This document shows, piece by piece, positions 57,068-64,000 of a stretch of DNA of 64,000 nt. Below the pieces are notes generated by a model. It was not told the origin of the DNA, searched no databases, and saw only the letters and a list, made by a program, of their open reading frames with translations. This DNA comes from Rhodobiaceae bacterium (GTDB lineage Bacteria > Pseudomonadota > Alphaproteobacteria > Parvibaculales > Parvibaculaceae), in the NCBI GenBank assembly GCA_021404525.1, contig JAAWWE010000005.1, positions 62,001-126,000 on the forward strand. The letters run 5' to 3'. Within the stretch, counting starts at the first letter, position 1. Each line of letters begins with the position of its first letter. The translations under genes were made by a program, and so were the position numbers.

Positions 57068-58456
57068 TCAAGCGACGCGGATATATCCTGCGAGACCGGT
57101 CTTCTGATGCTCAATCACATGGCAGTGAAAGGCCCAGTCGCCGGGATTGTCTGCAACGAGAGCCACATCGAGCGTCTCTTCCTTGAGGAGTAAGGCGGTG
57201 TCTGTCCAGTTTGGCAGAACCTGTCGCTTATTGGAGCGAATGGGCTTGAAGGTCAATCCATGGAGATGGATCGGATGCACATTGGGGCTCTCGTTACGCA
57301 GGCGCAGGATGTAGCTGTCTCCTAGTTTCAATGTTGCCAGCGGCCCAGTGCCCGAGGCGTCGCCTGCCCAGGGTGCCCGGTTGATTGACCAGAAGGTATA
57401 TCCGAGGGAGCCACAAAACCCATTGTCGGGCAGATCGCCAGATGGAGACCAGCCAAAAACGAATTCATGGGTTTCGGCGCTCTGCAGGTTGGGTTCAGAG
57501 ATGTTGTTTGCAGCCAAGGGGTTCAGCTCTTCGAGCTTGCGGTTGTCAGATCTCCCCATGGCGCGGATCCTGGCGAGACTTTTTGGCCGTCCCCCAATCA
57601 ACGCCATGAGGTTCAGTTCCGTGCCTTCCCTTTCCGGTATTTCGATGGCGAGGTCCACCCGTTGTCCTGGGGACAGGGTCAACGGCGCCTGTTCTGTCGG
57701 CCAGGGCAGAGGTGTGAGCAGCGGATGGCCGTCTAACGCGATGATGCGTCCGCGTGTGTTTGGCAGGAACAGCTTGTAAATACGGGTTATGTCAGTTGCG
57801 AGAACCCGAACGCGTGCCACGCCGCCCGTTCGCGCATCGTAGACCGGGTTCTGATCCCAGTTGCAGGTGCGCACATTGCCAAGTGTGCCACCCCGTGCAG
57901 CCCCTCGCGGCGTGAAGAGCTCTTTGAATTGGCCGTCTTTTCCCAGCCGGAAATCCCGCAGGTTGAGAATAATGTCGTCGTTGAAACCTGGGTCCTCAGC
58001 CTCATCGACAATCAACGCACCGGTGAGACCTAACGCCATCTGTTCCATGGTCATGCAATGGGGGTGATACCAGTATGTTCCAGCATCTGGAGGGGTGAAC
58101 GTGTAGGTAAAGCTCTCGTCCTTGCCCAGAGGAAATTGGGTGAGATAGGGCACGCCGTCCATCTCGTTGGGCAGTCGGATGCCATGCCAGTGCATGGTTG
58201 TATAGTCGCTCAAGCGGTTGGTGACGGTGGCTGTAAACGGAACCCCCTGCCGTGCGCGGAGAACAGATGGCGCTGCATCTGGTGACAGGCTCACCATGTT
58301 GGTCGTCGTTACATTCGGCACAACATTGTAGCGTGCGTGCTGAATGTCGAGATTGTTTGTTGGCGGTGCCAGGAACTCGGAAGGGTCACACCCAGCCAGT
58401 CCCGCCGCGGAGATTGACGCTGCGGCGCTTTGCAGGAATTGGCGGCGATGGAGCAT
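57068..58456 (-). CDS. Multicopper oxidase
   Basis: This 462-residue Tat-exported laccase-like enzyme has all copper motifs: HWHG, YWYHPHC, HPIHLHG and FHCHVIEHQKTGL. The last has leucine where CotA-type oxidases have the axial methionine of the type 1 copper, which raises redox potential in fungal laccases. The leader HRRQFLQSAAASISAAGLAGC combines a twin arginine with a lipobox-like LAGC, so it may be a lipoprotein. Substrate (metal or phenol) is unknown. It converges with ppc (20 bases apart) and lies downstream of a TetR gene. Confidence 0.9.
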   Translation of the reverse strand: MLHRRQFLQSAAASISAAGLAGCDPSEFLAPPTNNLDIQHARYNVVPNVTTTNMVSLSPDAAPSVLRARQGVPFTATVTNRLSDYTTMHWHGIRLPNEMDGVPYLTQFPLGKDESFTYTFTPPDAGTYWYHPHCMTMEQMALGLTGALIVDEAEDPGFNDDIILNLRDFRLGKDGQFKELFTPRGAARGGTLGNVRTCNWDQNPVYDARTGGVARVRVLATDITRIYKLFLPNTRGRIIALDGHPLLTPLPWPTEQAPLTLSPGQRVDLAIEIPEREGTELNLMALIGGRPKSLARIRAMGRSDNRKLEELNPLAANNISEPNLQSAETHEFVFGWSPSGDLPDNGFCGSLGYTFWSINRAPWAGDASGTGPLATLKLGDSYILRLRNESPNVHPIHLHGLTFKPIRSNKRQVLPNWTDTALLLKEETLDVALVADNPGDWAFHCHVIEHQKTGLAGYIRVA

Positions 58457-58562
58457 CTAGGAGCGCACCTGACAGTCTGAGGGAAAACCAGCACAGCAAA
58501 CTGTGGGTCACGAGGCAAGGTGTGACGATGATGACATGTCGTCGCGGGCGTGCTTTGGCGCG

Positions 58563-59258
58563 TTAGCGTTTGTCGGCAGAGAAACCTTCGGGCAGGGAAT
58601 AGGCACCTAACATCTCCCCAAGCCATTTTCTGAATCTGCGCGGGGCTTCGGGGTCATCCCCAAAACCGCAGGCTTCATAGAAATAGTCACCGACAACTGC
58701 CTCACCAAATGCTGTGTTGGCGACAAGAAGCACCAGGAACATGGTTTCTTCGCGATCAGGATGGGGCAGGCCTTGGCTGTCCGCCAGTTTGCATCTGGCC
58801 GCGTGGCCGCGATCTGCTATCTCGGTCATCACACCGGAGGTCGTATTGCCCTCAGGGCTCGAGTCGGACAAGAGCATCCAGGATAGGAGTTTGGCTGTTC
58901 CCTGGTCACTCAATGCCTCGAAAGTATTGTTTACGAGGCTTGGCATTTGACCGCCGACCTTCTGATCGTCTTCTCCGTCGAGGACGCCTAACAGTTTTTC
59001 TCTAAGCTGAGATGTTGTGCGATCCACGAGCGCGTTCACCAGTCCTGCGCGACTTTCAAAGTGGTGCAGAATGGCTGGATGCGAAATGCCTACATCGCGG
59101 GCTATGTCTTGCAGTCGAATGCCTTCAGGCCCCTGTTCGGCGAGCCGTTTTGCTGCGGCATCCAGTATGACGCGGCGGGATTCTTCGGCGGAACGGCGGA
59201 TGCGTTTGGCGGGCGCGGGTTTATTTTCGACCGCTATTTCCTCGAGTATTTTGCTCAT
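58563..59258 (-). CDS. TetR/AcrR family regulator
   Basis: The 231-residue protein has an extended N-terminus (MSKILEEIAVENKPAPAKRIRRSAEE) before the HTH RRVILDAAAKRLAEQGPEGIRLQDIARDVGISHPAILHHFESRAGLV. The ligand-binding part is unassigned. GGAG lies close to ATG 59258; the ATG at 59306 is the alternative. It is upstream of and on the same strand as the multicopper oxidase gene (106 bases away), which it may control. Confidence 0.87.
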   Translation of the reverse strand: MSKILEEIAVENKPAPAKRIRRSAEESRRVILDAAAKRLAEQGPEGIRLQDIARDVGISHPAILHHFESRAGLVNALVDRTTSQLREKLLGVLDGEDDQKVGGQMPSLVNNTFEALSDQGTAKLLSWMLLSDSSPEGNTTSGVMTEIADRGHAARCKLADSQGLPHPDREETMFLVLLVANTAFGEAVVGDYFYEACGFGDDPEAPRRFRKWLGEMLGAYSLPEGFSADKR

Positions 59259-59414
59259 AGGCTCCTTTGCCCCGTCCCCAGCATAAAATTTTGATGGGCC
59301 CATCATACTGACCTCTGTCCATCATGAAAGTACGGAGATGTACTCCACAAAACGAACTCCATGTGTTTTTGGCCGAATCCCTTCAAAATGGTGGCGACAA
59401 GGAGTGGAGATGCG

Positions 59415-59762
59415 ATGATTAAGGTAAATGGGCTGAAATCCTGCGATACCTGCAAAAAGGCGCTGAAGTGGATGGATGCTGAAGGGCTAGAGCATGTTTT
59501 TCGGGATGTGAGAGCCGACGCGGTCACCCTGTCAGAGGTCAAGCGATGGGGCAAAGCTGTTGGTTGGGACCGGCTTGTCAACAAAGCGAGCACGACCTGG
59601 CGTGGACTTTCGGATGCCGAGAAGGAGTCCGCCGCAGGGTCGGGTGCTGCTCAACTCCTGGCGGACAATCCCACACTCATCAAACGACCTGTTTTTGAGT
59701 TGGGGGACGATGTGCTTGTCGGTTTCAAAGCAGATCAGCAGGCAGCGCTCAAGGCAGGATAG
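59415..59762 (+). CDS. ArsC/Spx-type thioredoxin-fold protein (YffB-like)
   Basis: The 115-residue protein has the ArsC family start MIKVNGLKSCDTCKKALKWM with CDTC, a thioredoxin-like active cysteine pair, and the closing motif NPTLIKRPVFELGDDVLVGF. It is closest to the YffB/MgsR group rather than to true arsenate reductases. GGAG lies five bases before ATG 59415. It is followed two bases later by the GNAT gene, so they form one transcription unit. Confidence 0.88.
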   Translation: MIKVNGLKSCDTCKKALKWMDAEGLEHVFRDVRADAVTLSEVKRWGKAVGWDRLVNKASTTWRGLSDAEKESAAGSGAAQLLADNPTLIKRPVFELGDDVLVGFKADQQAALKAG

Positions 59763-59764
59763 TT

Positions 59765-60316
59765 GTGGCAAGTGCGCTTTCCCTCCCTATTGAGACAGAG
59801 CGGCTTTGCCTTCGGGAGTTTTGTCGGTCGGATGCTGACGCGCTGCATGCCTATGCCAGCCAGGAGGAGGTGACCCGGTATCTCATGTGGGGCCCGAATG
59901 ATCGGCAGGCAAGCGAGACGCAGCTTTCATCCTTCATAGAGGCTGCGGCGGCACAACCGCGTACCGTCTATGAGCTTGCGCTGAGCCTGAGAGCAGATGG
60001 TCGCGTGATCGGGGCGCTCTGCCTCTACCTGGACGACGCTTCGGACCAGGAGCCAACTGGGGCAGAACTTGGGTTTGTCCTTCATTCCGACTTCTGGGGG
60101 CAGGGGATGGCAACCGAGGCGGCCAAAGCGCTGCTTTCCCATGGCCGGTCAGAGCTGGATCTGGCGCATGTCTGGGCCACCTGCGATGCCCGTAACCAGG
60201 GGTCAATCGGCGTGCTGGAAAAAATCGGGATGTTCCGGCAGGAAACGGTTCGAGGCGCCCGGGTAACGGAGGATGGCCATATAGATGAGCACCGCTATGT
60301 CTTTCCGGCCGCCTGA
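59765..60316 (+). CDS. GNAT N-acetyltransferase (RimJ/RimL-like)
   Basis: The 183-residue protein resembles RimJ/RimL-type GNATs: PIETERLCLREFCRSDADALHAYASQ at the N-terminus, ELGFVLHSDFWGQGMATEAAKALL as the acetyl-CoA site, and CDARNQGSIGVLEKIGM. A GTG start immediately follows the ArsC-like stop, preceded by AGGA. Target (ribosomal protein, amino-sugar or antibiotic) is unknown. It converges with tusA. Confidence 0.86.
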   Translation: MASALSLPIETERLCLREFCRSDADALHAYASQEEVTRYLMWGPNDRQASETQLSSFIEAAAAQPRTVYELALSLRADGRVIGALCLYLDDASDQEPTGAELGFVLHSDFWGQGMATEAAKALLSHGRSELDLAHVWATCDARNQGSIGVLEKIGMFRQETVRGARVTEDGHIDEHRYVFPAA

Positions 60317-60321
60317 CTTGC

Positions 60322-60567
60322 TCAAGGTTTTTCAGACCGGCATTTGATGCGAAAGGTCAGGATCTGGTCTTCCTCGCTGCTCTCCAGCAGTTCATGCCCG
60401 CTTTCATGGCAAAAATGAGGGAAGTCGATCGCAGCTATCGGATCGGTGGCCAGAACTTTGAGGATGGATCCGGGGGCGAGCTCGCGGAGCCTCTTCTGTG
60501 CTCGGAGAACCGGTAGGGGGCAGGTAAGGCCCGTCACGTCGAGCAATAGATCCTGACTTTCTGTCAT
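60322..60567 (-). CDS. TusA-like sulfurtransferase
   Basis: The 81-residue protein is a SirA/TusA fold sulfur carrier with the CPxP motif in GLTCPLPVLRAQKRL (cysteine near residue 15) and the GSILKVLATDP strand. Such carriers relay persulfide sulfur for tRNA thiolation, molybdopterin or other use. No partner tus genes are adjacent. It converges with the GNAT gene, five bases apart. Confidence 0.9.
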   Translation of the reverse strand: MTESQDLLLDVTGLTCPLPVLRAQKRLRELAPGSILKVLATDPIAAIDFPHFCHESGHELLESSEEDQILTFRIKCRSEKP

Positions 60568-60630
60568 CTCATTTCAACTCAATCTCTTTCGCTGGGATCT
60601 GTTTAAAACCCTACCTGAAACAGGGTATCG

Positions 60631-60644
60631 GACCGAATGCGGTC
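60631..60644. promoter_or_regulatory. Palindrome upstream of acyl-CoA synthetase gene
   Basis: GACCG (60631-60635), AATG and CGGTC (60640-60644) form a perfect inverted repeat, eight bases upstream of a TTGACC (60653-60658), which may be the -35 of the synthetase promoter with TTACAT (60677-60682) as the -10. Possible operator of a fatty-acid regulator; weak evidence. Confidence 0.3.
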
Positions 60645-60719
60645 GGTTCTGCTTGACCCAAAAAATTTGTCCCGGTTACATACCATTGTTGCAAAAGAAG
60701 AAAAATGGGAGGTGACCCG

Positions 60720-62513
60720 ATGGGTCTTATTCAAAGTATTGGCAATGATGTGACCTTCGCGCGCGCCGCCCTTCGGTCCCTGAAAAAGGTGAACGCGATC
60801 TATGCGGATGAGAAACACACATTTGCCGATGTGATCGAGGATTTTGCTCGGACAAAACCGAACAATATCGCCATTGTCTCTGACCAGGGCACAATGACCT
60901 ATGCCGAGCTGGATGCGGCGGCGAACCGATATGCCCGGTGGGCGAAGGAACAGGGTGTTGGGCCTGATGTCTCCGTGGCGCTTTTGATGGAGAATCGGCC
61001 GGAATATCTTGTGGCCTGGATCGGGATCATCAAGGCTGGCGGGGCTGCTGCTCTCATCAATACCAATCTGACGGGTGGGCCTTTGGTGCACTCGCTCTCG
61101 ATTTCCGGGGCGGATCACCTGGTTCTCGGGGCGGAATTGGCTGAGAATTTCTCAACAGCTGTGGATAGCCTGGAACGCCCGATGAAGGTCTGGGCGACAG
61201 GTGGTGCCGTTCAAGGCACAGAAGACCTTGACGCCGTGCTGGCGGATCGCTCCCCAGAGGCGCTTCCGGCTGACTATCGGAAAGACCTCACGACCGATAA
61301 TACGGCGCTTTACATCTATACAAGTGGCACGACGGGCAACCCAAAAGCAGCGAAAATCCCGCATGTCCGCCTCCTTATTATGATGGGCGGGTTTGCTGCG
61401 GCGACCAACTCAACTGAAAAAGACCGGATGTATGTCTGTCTGCCGCTTTATCACTCTGCGGGAGGTGTGTGTGCTGTTGGCATTACGCTGACTGTCGGTG
61501 GCTCGGTTATCATCAAACGCCGCTTCTCAGCGCGGGAATTCTGGGATGATGTGGTCGATCACAAGGCAACGCTCTTCCAGTATATCGGCGAACTTTGCCG
61601 CTATATGTTGAACACTGATCCTCATCCAAAAGAGCGCAAGCACAAGCTGCGGACTGTGGTGGGTAACGGGTTGCGGCCGGAGATCTGGCCTGAGTTCCAA
61701 GAGCGCTTCAAGATCCCGAAGGTTATTGAGTTCTATGGCGCAACAGAAGGCAATGTGGCGCTTGTGAACTATGACGGCACTGTTGGTTCGATCGGGCGGA
61801 TCCCCAAATGGGCCAAGTCAAAATACAATGTTGAGATTGTGAAATTCGACATTGAAAGCGAAGAGCCCATTCGTGGCGCAGATGGCCTGTGTGAAGTCTG
61901 TGCGCCGGGTGAGGTCGGGGAGGCATTGGGCAAGATTGACCCCAGTCTGCCGACCGGTCGCTTTGACGGTTACGCGGATAAGGCTGCGACCAGCAAAAAG
62001 ATCCTGCGGGACGTGTTCGAGAAGGGCGATGCCTGGTTCCGAACTGGTGACCTGCTCAAACAGGATGAGAAAGGCTATTTCTATTTCATCGACCGAATTG
62101 GGGATACGTTCCGCTGGAAGGGTGAGAATGTTGCGACATCTGAAGTAGCTGAAGCGATCTCTGTCTTTGATGGCATCAAGGAAGCCAATGTTTATGGCGT
62201 GAATGTGCCGGGTGCTGATGGTCGCGCTGGCATGGCGTCCATTGTGTCTTCCAAAGAAGTGGATCTGCCGAAACTTCGGACGCATCTGGAAAAAGAATTG
62301 GCCGCCTATGCGCAGCCGCTCTTTATCCGCATTCAGCCAGAAATTGAAATTACGGGCACTTTCAAGCACCGCAAGGTTGAGCTTGTGAAGGAAGGGTTTG
62401 ACCCCGACAGTGTGGCTGACCCGATCTATTTCAATGACCCTTCAGCGAAAGCCTTTGTTCCGCTGGACAAGGCGCTTTACGACAAGATCAATGCGGGTGG
62501 CGTCAGGGTCTGA
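60720..62513 (+). CDS. Long-chain acyl-CoA synthetase (FATP-like)
   Basis: The enzyme activates fatty acids to acyl-CoA via acyl-AMP. The 597-residue ANL-family protein shows the P-loop-like YIYTSGTTGNPKAAKIPH, YGATEGNVAL, the RTGDLLKQDEKGYFYFIDRIGDTFRWKGENV hinge, and C-terminal FKHRKVELVKEGFDP, matching the very-long-chain/FATP group (FadD-like but with TGTFKHRK). GGGAGG lies seven bases before ATG 60720. A bidirectional terminator follows. It supplies acyl-CoA to beta-oxidation genes elsewhere. Confidence 0.92.
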   Translation: MGLIQSIGNDVTFARAALRSLKKVNAIYADEKHTFADVIEDFARTKPNNIAIVSDQGTMTYAELDAAANRYARWAKEQGVGPDVSVALLMENRPEYLVAWIGIIKAGGAAALINTNLTGGPLVHSLSISGADHLVLGAELAENFSTAVDSLERPMKVWATGGAVQGTEDLDAVLADRSPEALPADYRKDLTTDNTALYIYTSGTTGNPKAAKIPHVRLLIMMGGFAAATNSTEKDRMYVCLPLYHSAGGVCAVGITLTVGGSVIIKRRFSAREFWDDVVDHKATLFQYIGELCRYMLNTDPHPKERKHKLRTVVGNGLRPEIWPEFQERFKIPKVIEFYGATEGNVALVNYDGTVGSIGRIPKWAKSKYNVEIVKFDIESEEPIRGADGLCEVCAPGEVGEALGKIDPSLPTGRFDGYADKAATSKKILRDVFEKGDAWFRTGDLLKQDEKGYFYFIDRIGDTFRWKGENVATSEVAEAISVFDGIKEANVYGVNVPGADGRAGMASIVSSKEVDLPKLRTHLEKELAAYAQPLFIRIQPEIEITGTFKHRKVELVKEGFDPDSVADPIYFNDPSAKAFVPLDKALYDKINAGGVRV

Positions 62514-62533
62514 CCTGCCTTCACAGAGGACAA

Positions 62534-62566
62534 AAAAGGGCGGTTCCGAATTGGGACCGCCCTTTT
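62534..62566. terminator. Bidirectional terminator between acyl-CoA synthetase and LLM oxidoreductase
   Basis: AAAAGGGCGGTTCC (62534-62547) and GGGACCGCCCTTTT (62553-62566) form a 14-pair stem with one G-T pair, flanked by A runs on one side and T runs on the other, so it can terminate transcripts from both converging genes. Confidence 0.85.
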
Positions 62567-62584
62567 CTCGTTTCAGGATGAAGA

Positions 62585-63802
62585 CTACTCAGCTGCGTCG
62601 GTTTTGTGCATTTCAGCAGCGGCGGCCAGAATGTCCGGGCTGATATTCTCGGTGCCCTTCTCCTCAATGTGTTTTGCGATCCGGGTGCCAACAGCAGCGA
62701 TGGCCGCGCCCATAAAGGTCTCGTGATTGTCGCGTGCCCAGGCATAAGACTGTTCGCGATTTGTGTTGAGACCCTGGAACTTCGGCATCACATACCGCGC
62801 CATCAACTCGTAGGAGTTTTTTGTGCGCTCAAAGTTCGCCCAATTGTGCGCCATAAAGAGGAACGCACCATATCCGCCTGATTGAGCTTCGAGGCGGTCA
62901 AGCTGGGCGATGGCGTCTTCCGGCGTGCCGATCACTGCAAGACCGGATTCGATTAGCGCGTCCACGGGATCGCCGGCGTCATCAGGGGCCAATGGAAGGG
63001 CTGCGACTTCGCGGAAATAGGCCAGCCAGTTTTTGAGGCCAAACTCGACGTCTTTTCTTGCTTGCTCTCTTGTTTCGGCAATGTGCATCGGACCCACTAG
63101 GCGCCAGCCGGAGCGGTCCATGACATTCCCATGGTCTTTGGCTTTTTCTTCCGCGATGGCCCAGTTGGACGCCAGGGCGTTGAAACCGCCAGATGAGGTG
63201 GCGCCAAGAGATAGAAGGCTGAGGCCGAGACGGCCAGCGGCTGTTGCCCCTGTTGGTGAGACCTGACTTGCGGTGGCGATTTCAACAGATGGACGGGAGT
63301 AGGGTGTCATCTGCAGATGCGCTTCATTGAGCTCAAACCAGTCAGACTTGTGGGTGACGGTTTCTCCACGGAGAAGCGGGACCAGGACTTCAAGCGCTTC
63401 GTCCATTTTGTCCCGCTGCGTCTGTACGTCGATGCCCATCATGAAGGCGTCTGACGGGAGTGATCCGGGTCCGACACCAAACATCACTCGGCCACGGGTC
63501 ATGTGATCCAGCTGGTTGATGCGGTCTGCCAGCATGAGTGGATGGTGATAGGGGAGTGAAGAAACACCTGTGCCGAAGCGGATGTTTTTCGTGCGTTCGG
63601 CAGCTGCCGCAATGAACAATTCCGGGCTCGCAATGACTTCGAACGCGGCGGAGTGATGCTCGCCAATCCAAGCTTCGTCATAGCCGAGCTTGTCCATCCA
63701 CTCAACCAGTTCCATATCGCGATGCATCGCCAGAGATGGGTTTTCATCGAGAGCATGAAAGGGTGCGATGAAGGCACCGAAGCGTAATTTAGGTCCAGGC
63801 AT
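62585..63802 (-). CDS. LLM class flavin-dependent oxidoreductase
   Basis: This 405-residue protein has the luciferase-like monooxygenase barrel: LRFGAFIAPFHALDENPS at the start, EHHSAAFEVIASPELFIAAAAERTKNIRFGTGVSSLPYHHPLMLADRINQLDHMTRGRVMFGVGPG, and SPTGATAAGRLG. FMN- or F420-dependent oxidation of an organic compound (alkane, sulfonate or similar) is possible; substrate unknown. Start 63802 is where conserved sequence begins; the frame runs to 63928 over the preceding TetR gene. A TetR C-terminal fragment lies just upstream on the same strand. Confidence 0.9.
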   Translation of the reverse strand: MPGPKLRFGAFIAPFHALDENPSLAMHRDMELVEWMDKLGYDEAWIGEHHSAAFEVIASPELFIAAAAERTKNIRFGTGVSSLPYHHPLMLADRINQLDHMTRGRVMFGVGPGSLPSDAFMMGIDVQTQRDKMDEALEVLVPLLRGETVTHKSDWFELNEAHLQMTPYSRPSVEIATASQVSPTGATAAGRLGLSLLSLGATSSGGFNALASNWAIAEEKAKDHGNVMDRSGWRLVGPMHIAETREQARKDVEFGLKNWLAYFREVAALPLAPDDAGDPVDALIESGLAVIGTPEDAIAQLDRLEAQSGGYGAFLFMAHNWANFERTKNSYELMARYVMPKFQGLNTNREQSYAWARDNHETFMGAAIAAVGTRIAKHIEEKGTENISPDILAAAAEMHKTDAAE

Positions 63803-63846
63803 GTTTGTTTCCTCTGCGTTTGGTTCTTCGTTCTTATTGGTGTGTT

Positions 63847-64000
63847 TTATGTCTTCAAGCCGTTCAACATGATGTCGAGCAGGTCTTCTCCCGCTGATTT
63901 GGGAATGTCTTCCCGGTTGCTGCTCCAAGCAGATACGAAAGAGCCCCAGCTGGCGACAAGCGCGGCTGCAACCAATTCAGGTGCGACTTTGTTCCCGAAC
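63847..64000 (-). CDS. TetR-type regulator, C-terminal fragment cut by window edge
   Basis: The minus strand is open from the right edge to a TAA at 63849-63847, encoding about 50 residues ending ...PELVAAALVASWGSFVSAWSS...DLLDIMLNGLKT. The pattern of hydrophobic and helical residues with VAALVASWGSFVSAW fits the C-terminal ligand domain of TetR-family regulators; the N-terminus with the HTH lies beyond the window. It is 45 bases upstream of the LLM oxidoreductase start, so the two are probably cotranscribed. Confidence 0.55.
   Translation of the reverse strand, partial: FGNKVAPELVAAALVASWGSFVSAWSSNREDIPKSAGEDLLDIMLNGLKT

Noticed and set aside
1..64000. CRISPR arrays, insertion sequences, prophage or integrative elements
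   Set aside because: No regularly spaced direct repeats, transposase, integrase or phage structural genes were seen, and the tRNA-Leu gene has no integrase or obvious duplicated end beside it.

Overview
The window looks like a chromosomal segment of an alphaproteobacterium, most likely from Hyphomicrobiales, Parvibaculales or a neighbouring order. This is inferred from families largely confined to that class (DUF2125, TIGR02302/DUF4175, the MJ0042 zinc-ribbon protein divergent from ftsEX), from the P-II/metW/metX/hisC/tyrA and argH/lptM/lysA arrangements, and from alphaproteobacterial-type control sites: a GTTC-N7-GTTC SOS box, a TTAA-N7-TTAA CtrA box and GANTC sites. The sequence is moderately GC-rich by eye and uniform. 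I see no phage, IS element, CRISPR array or rRNA; there is one tRNA gene, Leu(CAA).

Layout. 0.3-5.8 kb: a P-II signal protein, methionine genes metX-metW, and the hisC-tyrA pair. 5.9-10.9 kb: a ChaC-like cyclotransferase, an SOS-box-preceded operon of B12-dependent ribonucleotide reductase and an AlkZ/YcaQ-like glycosylase, plsC and a YdcF protein. 11.7-20.4 kb: ftsEX with a CtrA box upstream, the zinc-ribbon protein, TIGR02302, argH-lptM-lysA and tlpA. 20.4-27.8 kb: a GFA protein, an ATP-grasp protein, etfB-etfA-3-hydroxybutyryl-CoA dehydrogenase, a LOV-like PAS protein, a cobalamin adenosyltransferase, cytochrome b561, and a DUF2975/XRE/lipoprotein operon. 27.9-39.2 kb: TetR/enoyl-CoA hydratase/haloalkane dehalogenase, a PagL-like deacylase, methylsuccinyl-CoA dehydrogenase, a Tat-exported amine oxidase, cytochrome P460, LysR and GlxA-type regulators and a MAPEG protein. 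39.3-43.8 kb: an alcohol dehydrogenase, then divergent ccr and ecm. 44.1-46.1 kb: an unrecognised three-gene membrane/VWA cassette. 46.3-54.3 kb: an AEC transporter, an acyltransferase, GluQ-RS, an HNH nuclease, yqaA-dsbB-coq7, tRNA-Leu, GNAT, DUF2855. 54.4-64 kb: ppc, a multicopper oxidase, two TetR regulators (one cut by the right edge), an ArsC-like protein, GNAT, TusA, an acyl-CoA synthetase and an LLM-type flavin oxidoreductase.

How the genes fit together. Ccr, Ecm and Mcd are the three hallmark enzymes of the ethylmalonyl-CoA pathway of acetyl-CoA assimilation. EtfAB can take electrons from Mcd, 3-hydroxybutyryl-CoA dehydrogenase works near its entry, and the cobalamin adenosyltransferase supplies the cofactor of Ecm and also of NrdJ. 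With the acyl-CoA synthetase, enoyl-CoA hydratase, PEP carboxylase and haloalkane dehalogenase this suggests an aerobic, B12-using heterotroph growing on fatty acids, C2 compounds and perhaps haloalkanes. The most unusual items are the uncharacterised cassette at 44.1-46.1 kb, the SOS-type control of nrdJ-alkZ, a LOV-like domain without its photoactive cysteine, and several palindromic sites and dispersed intergenic repeats.
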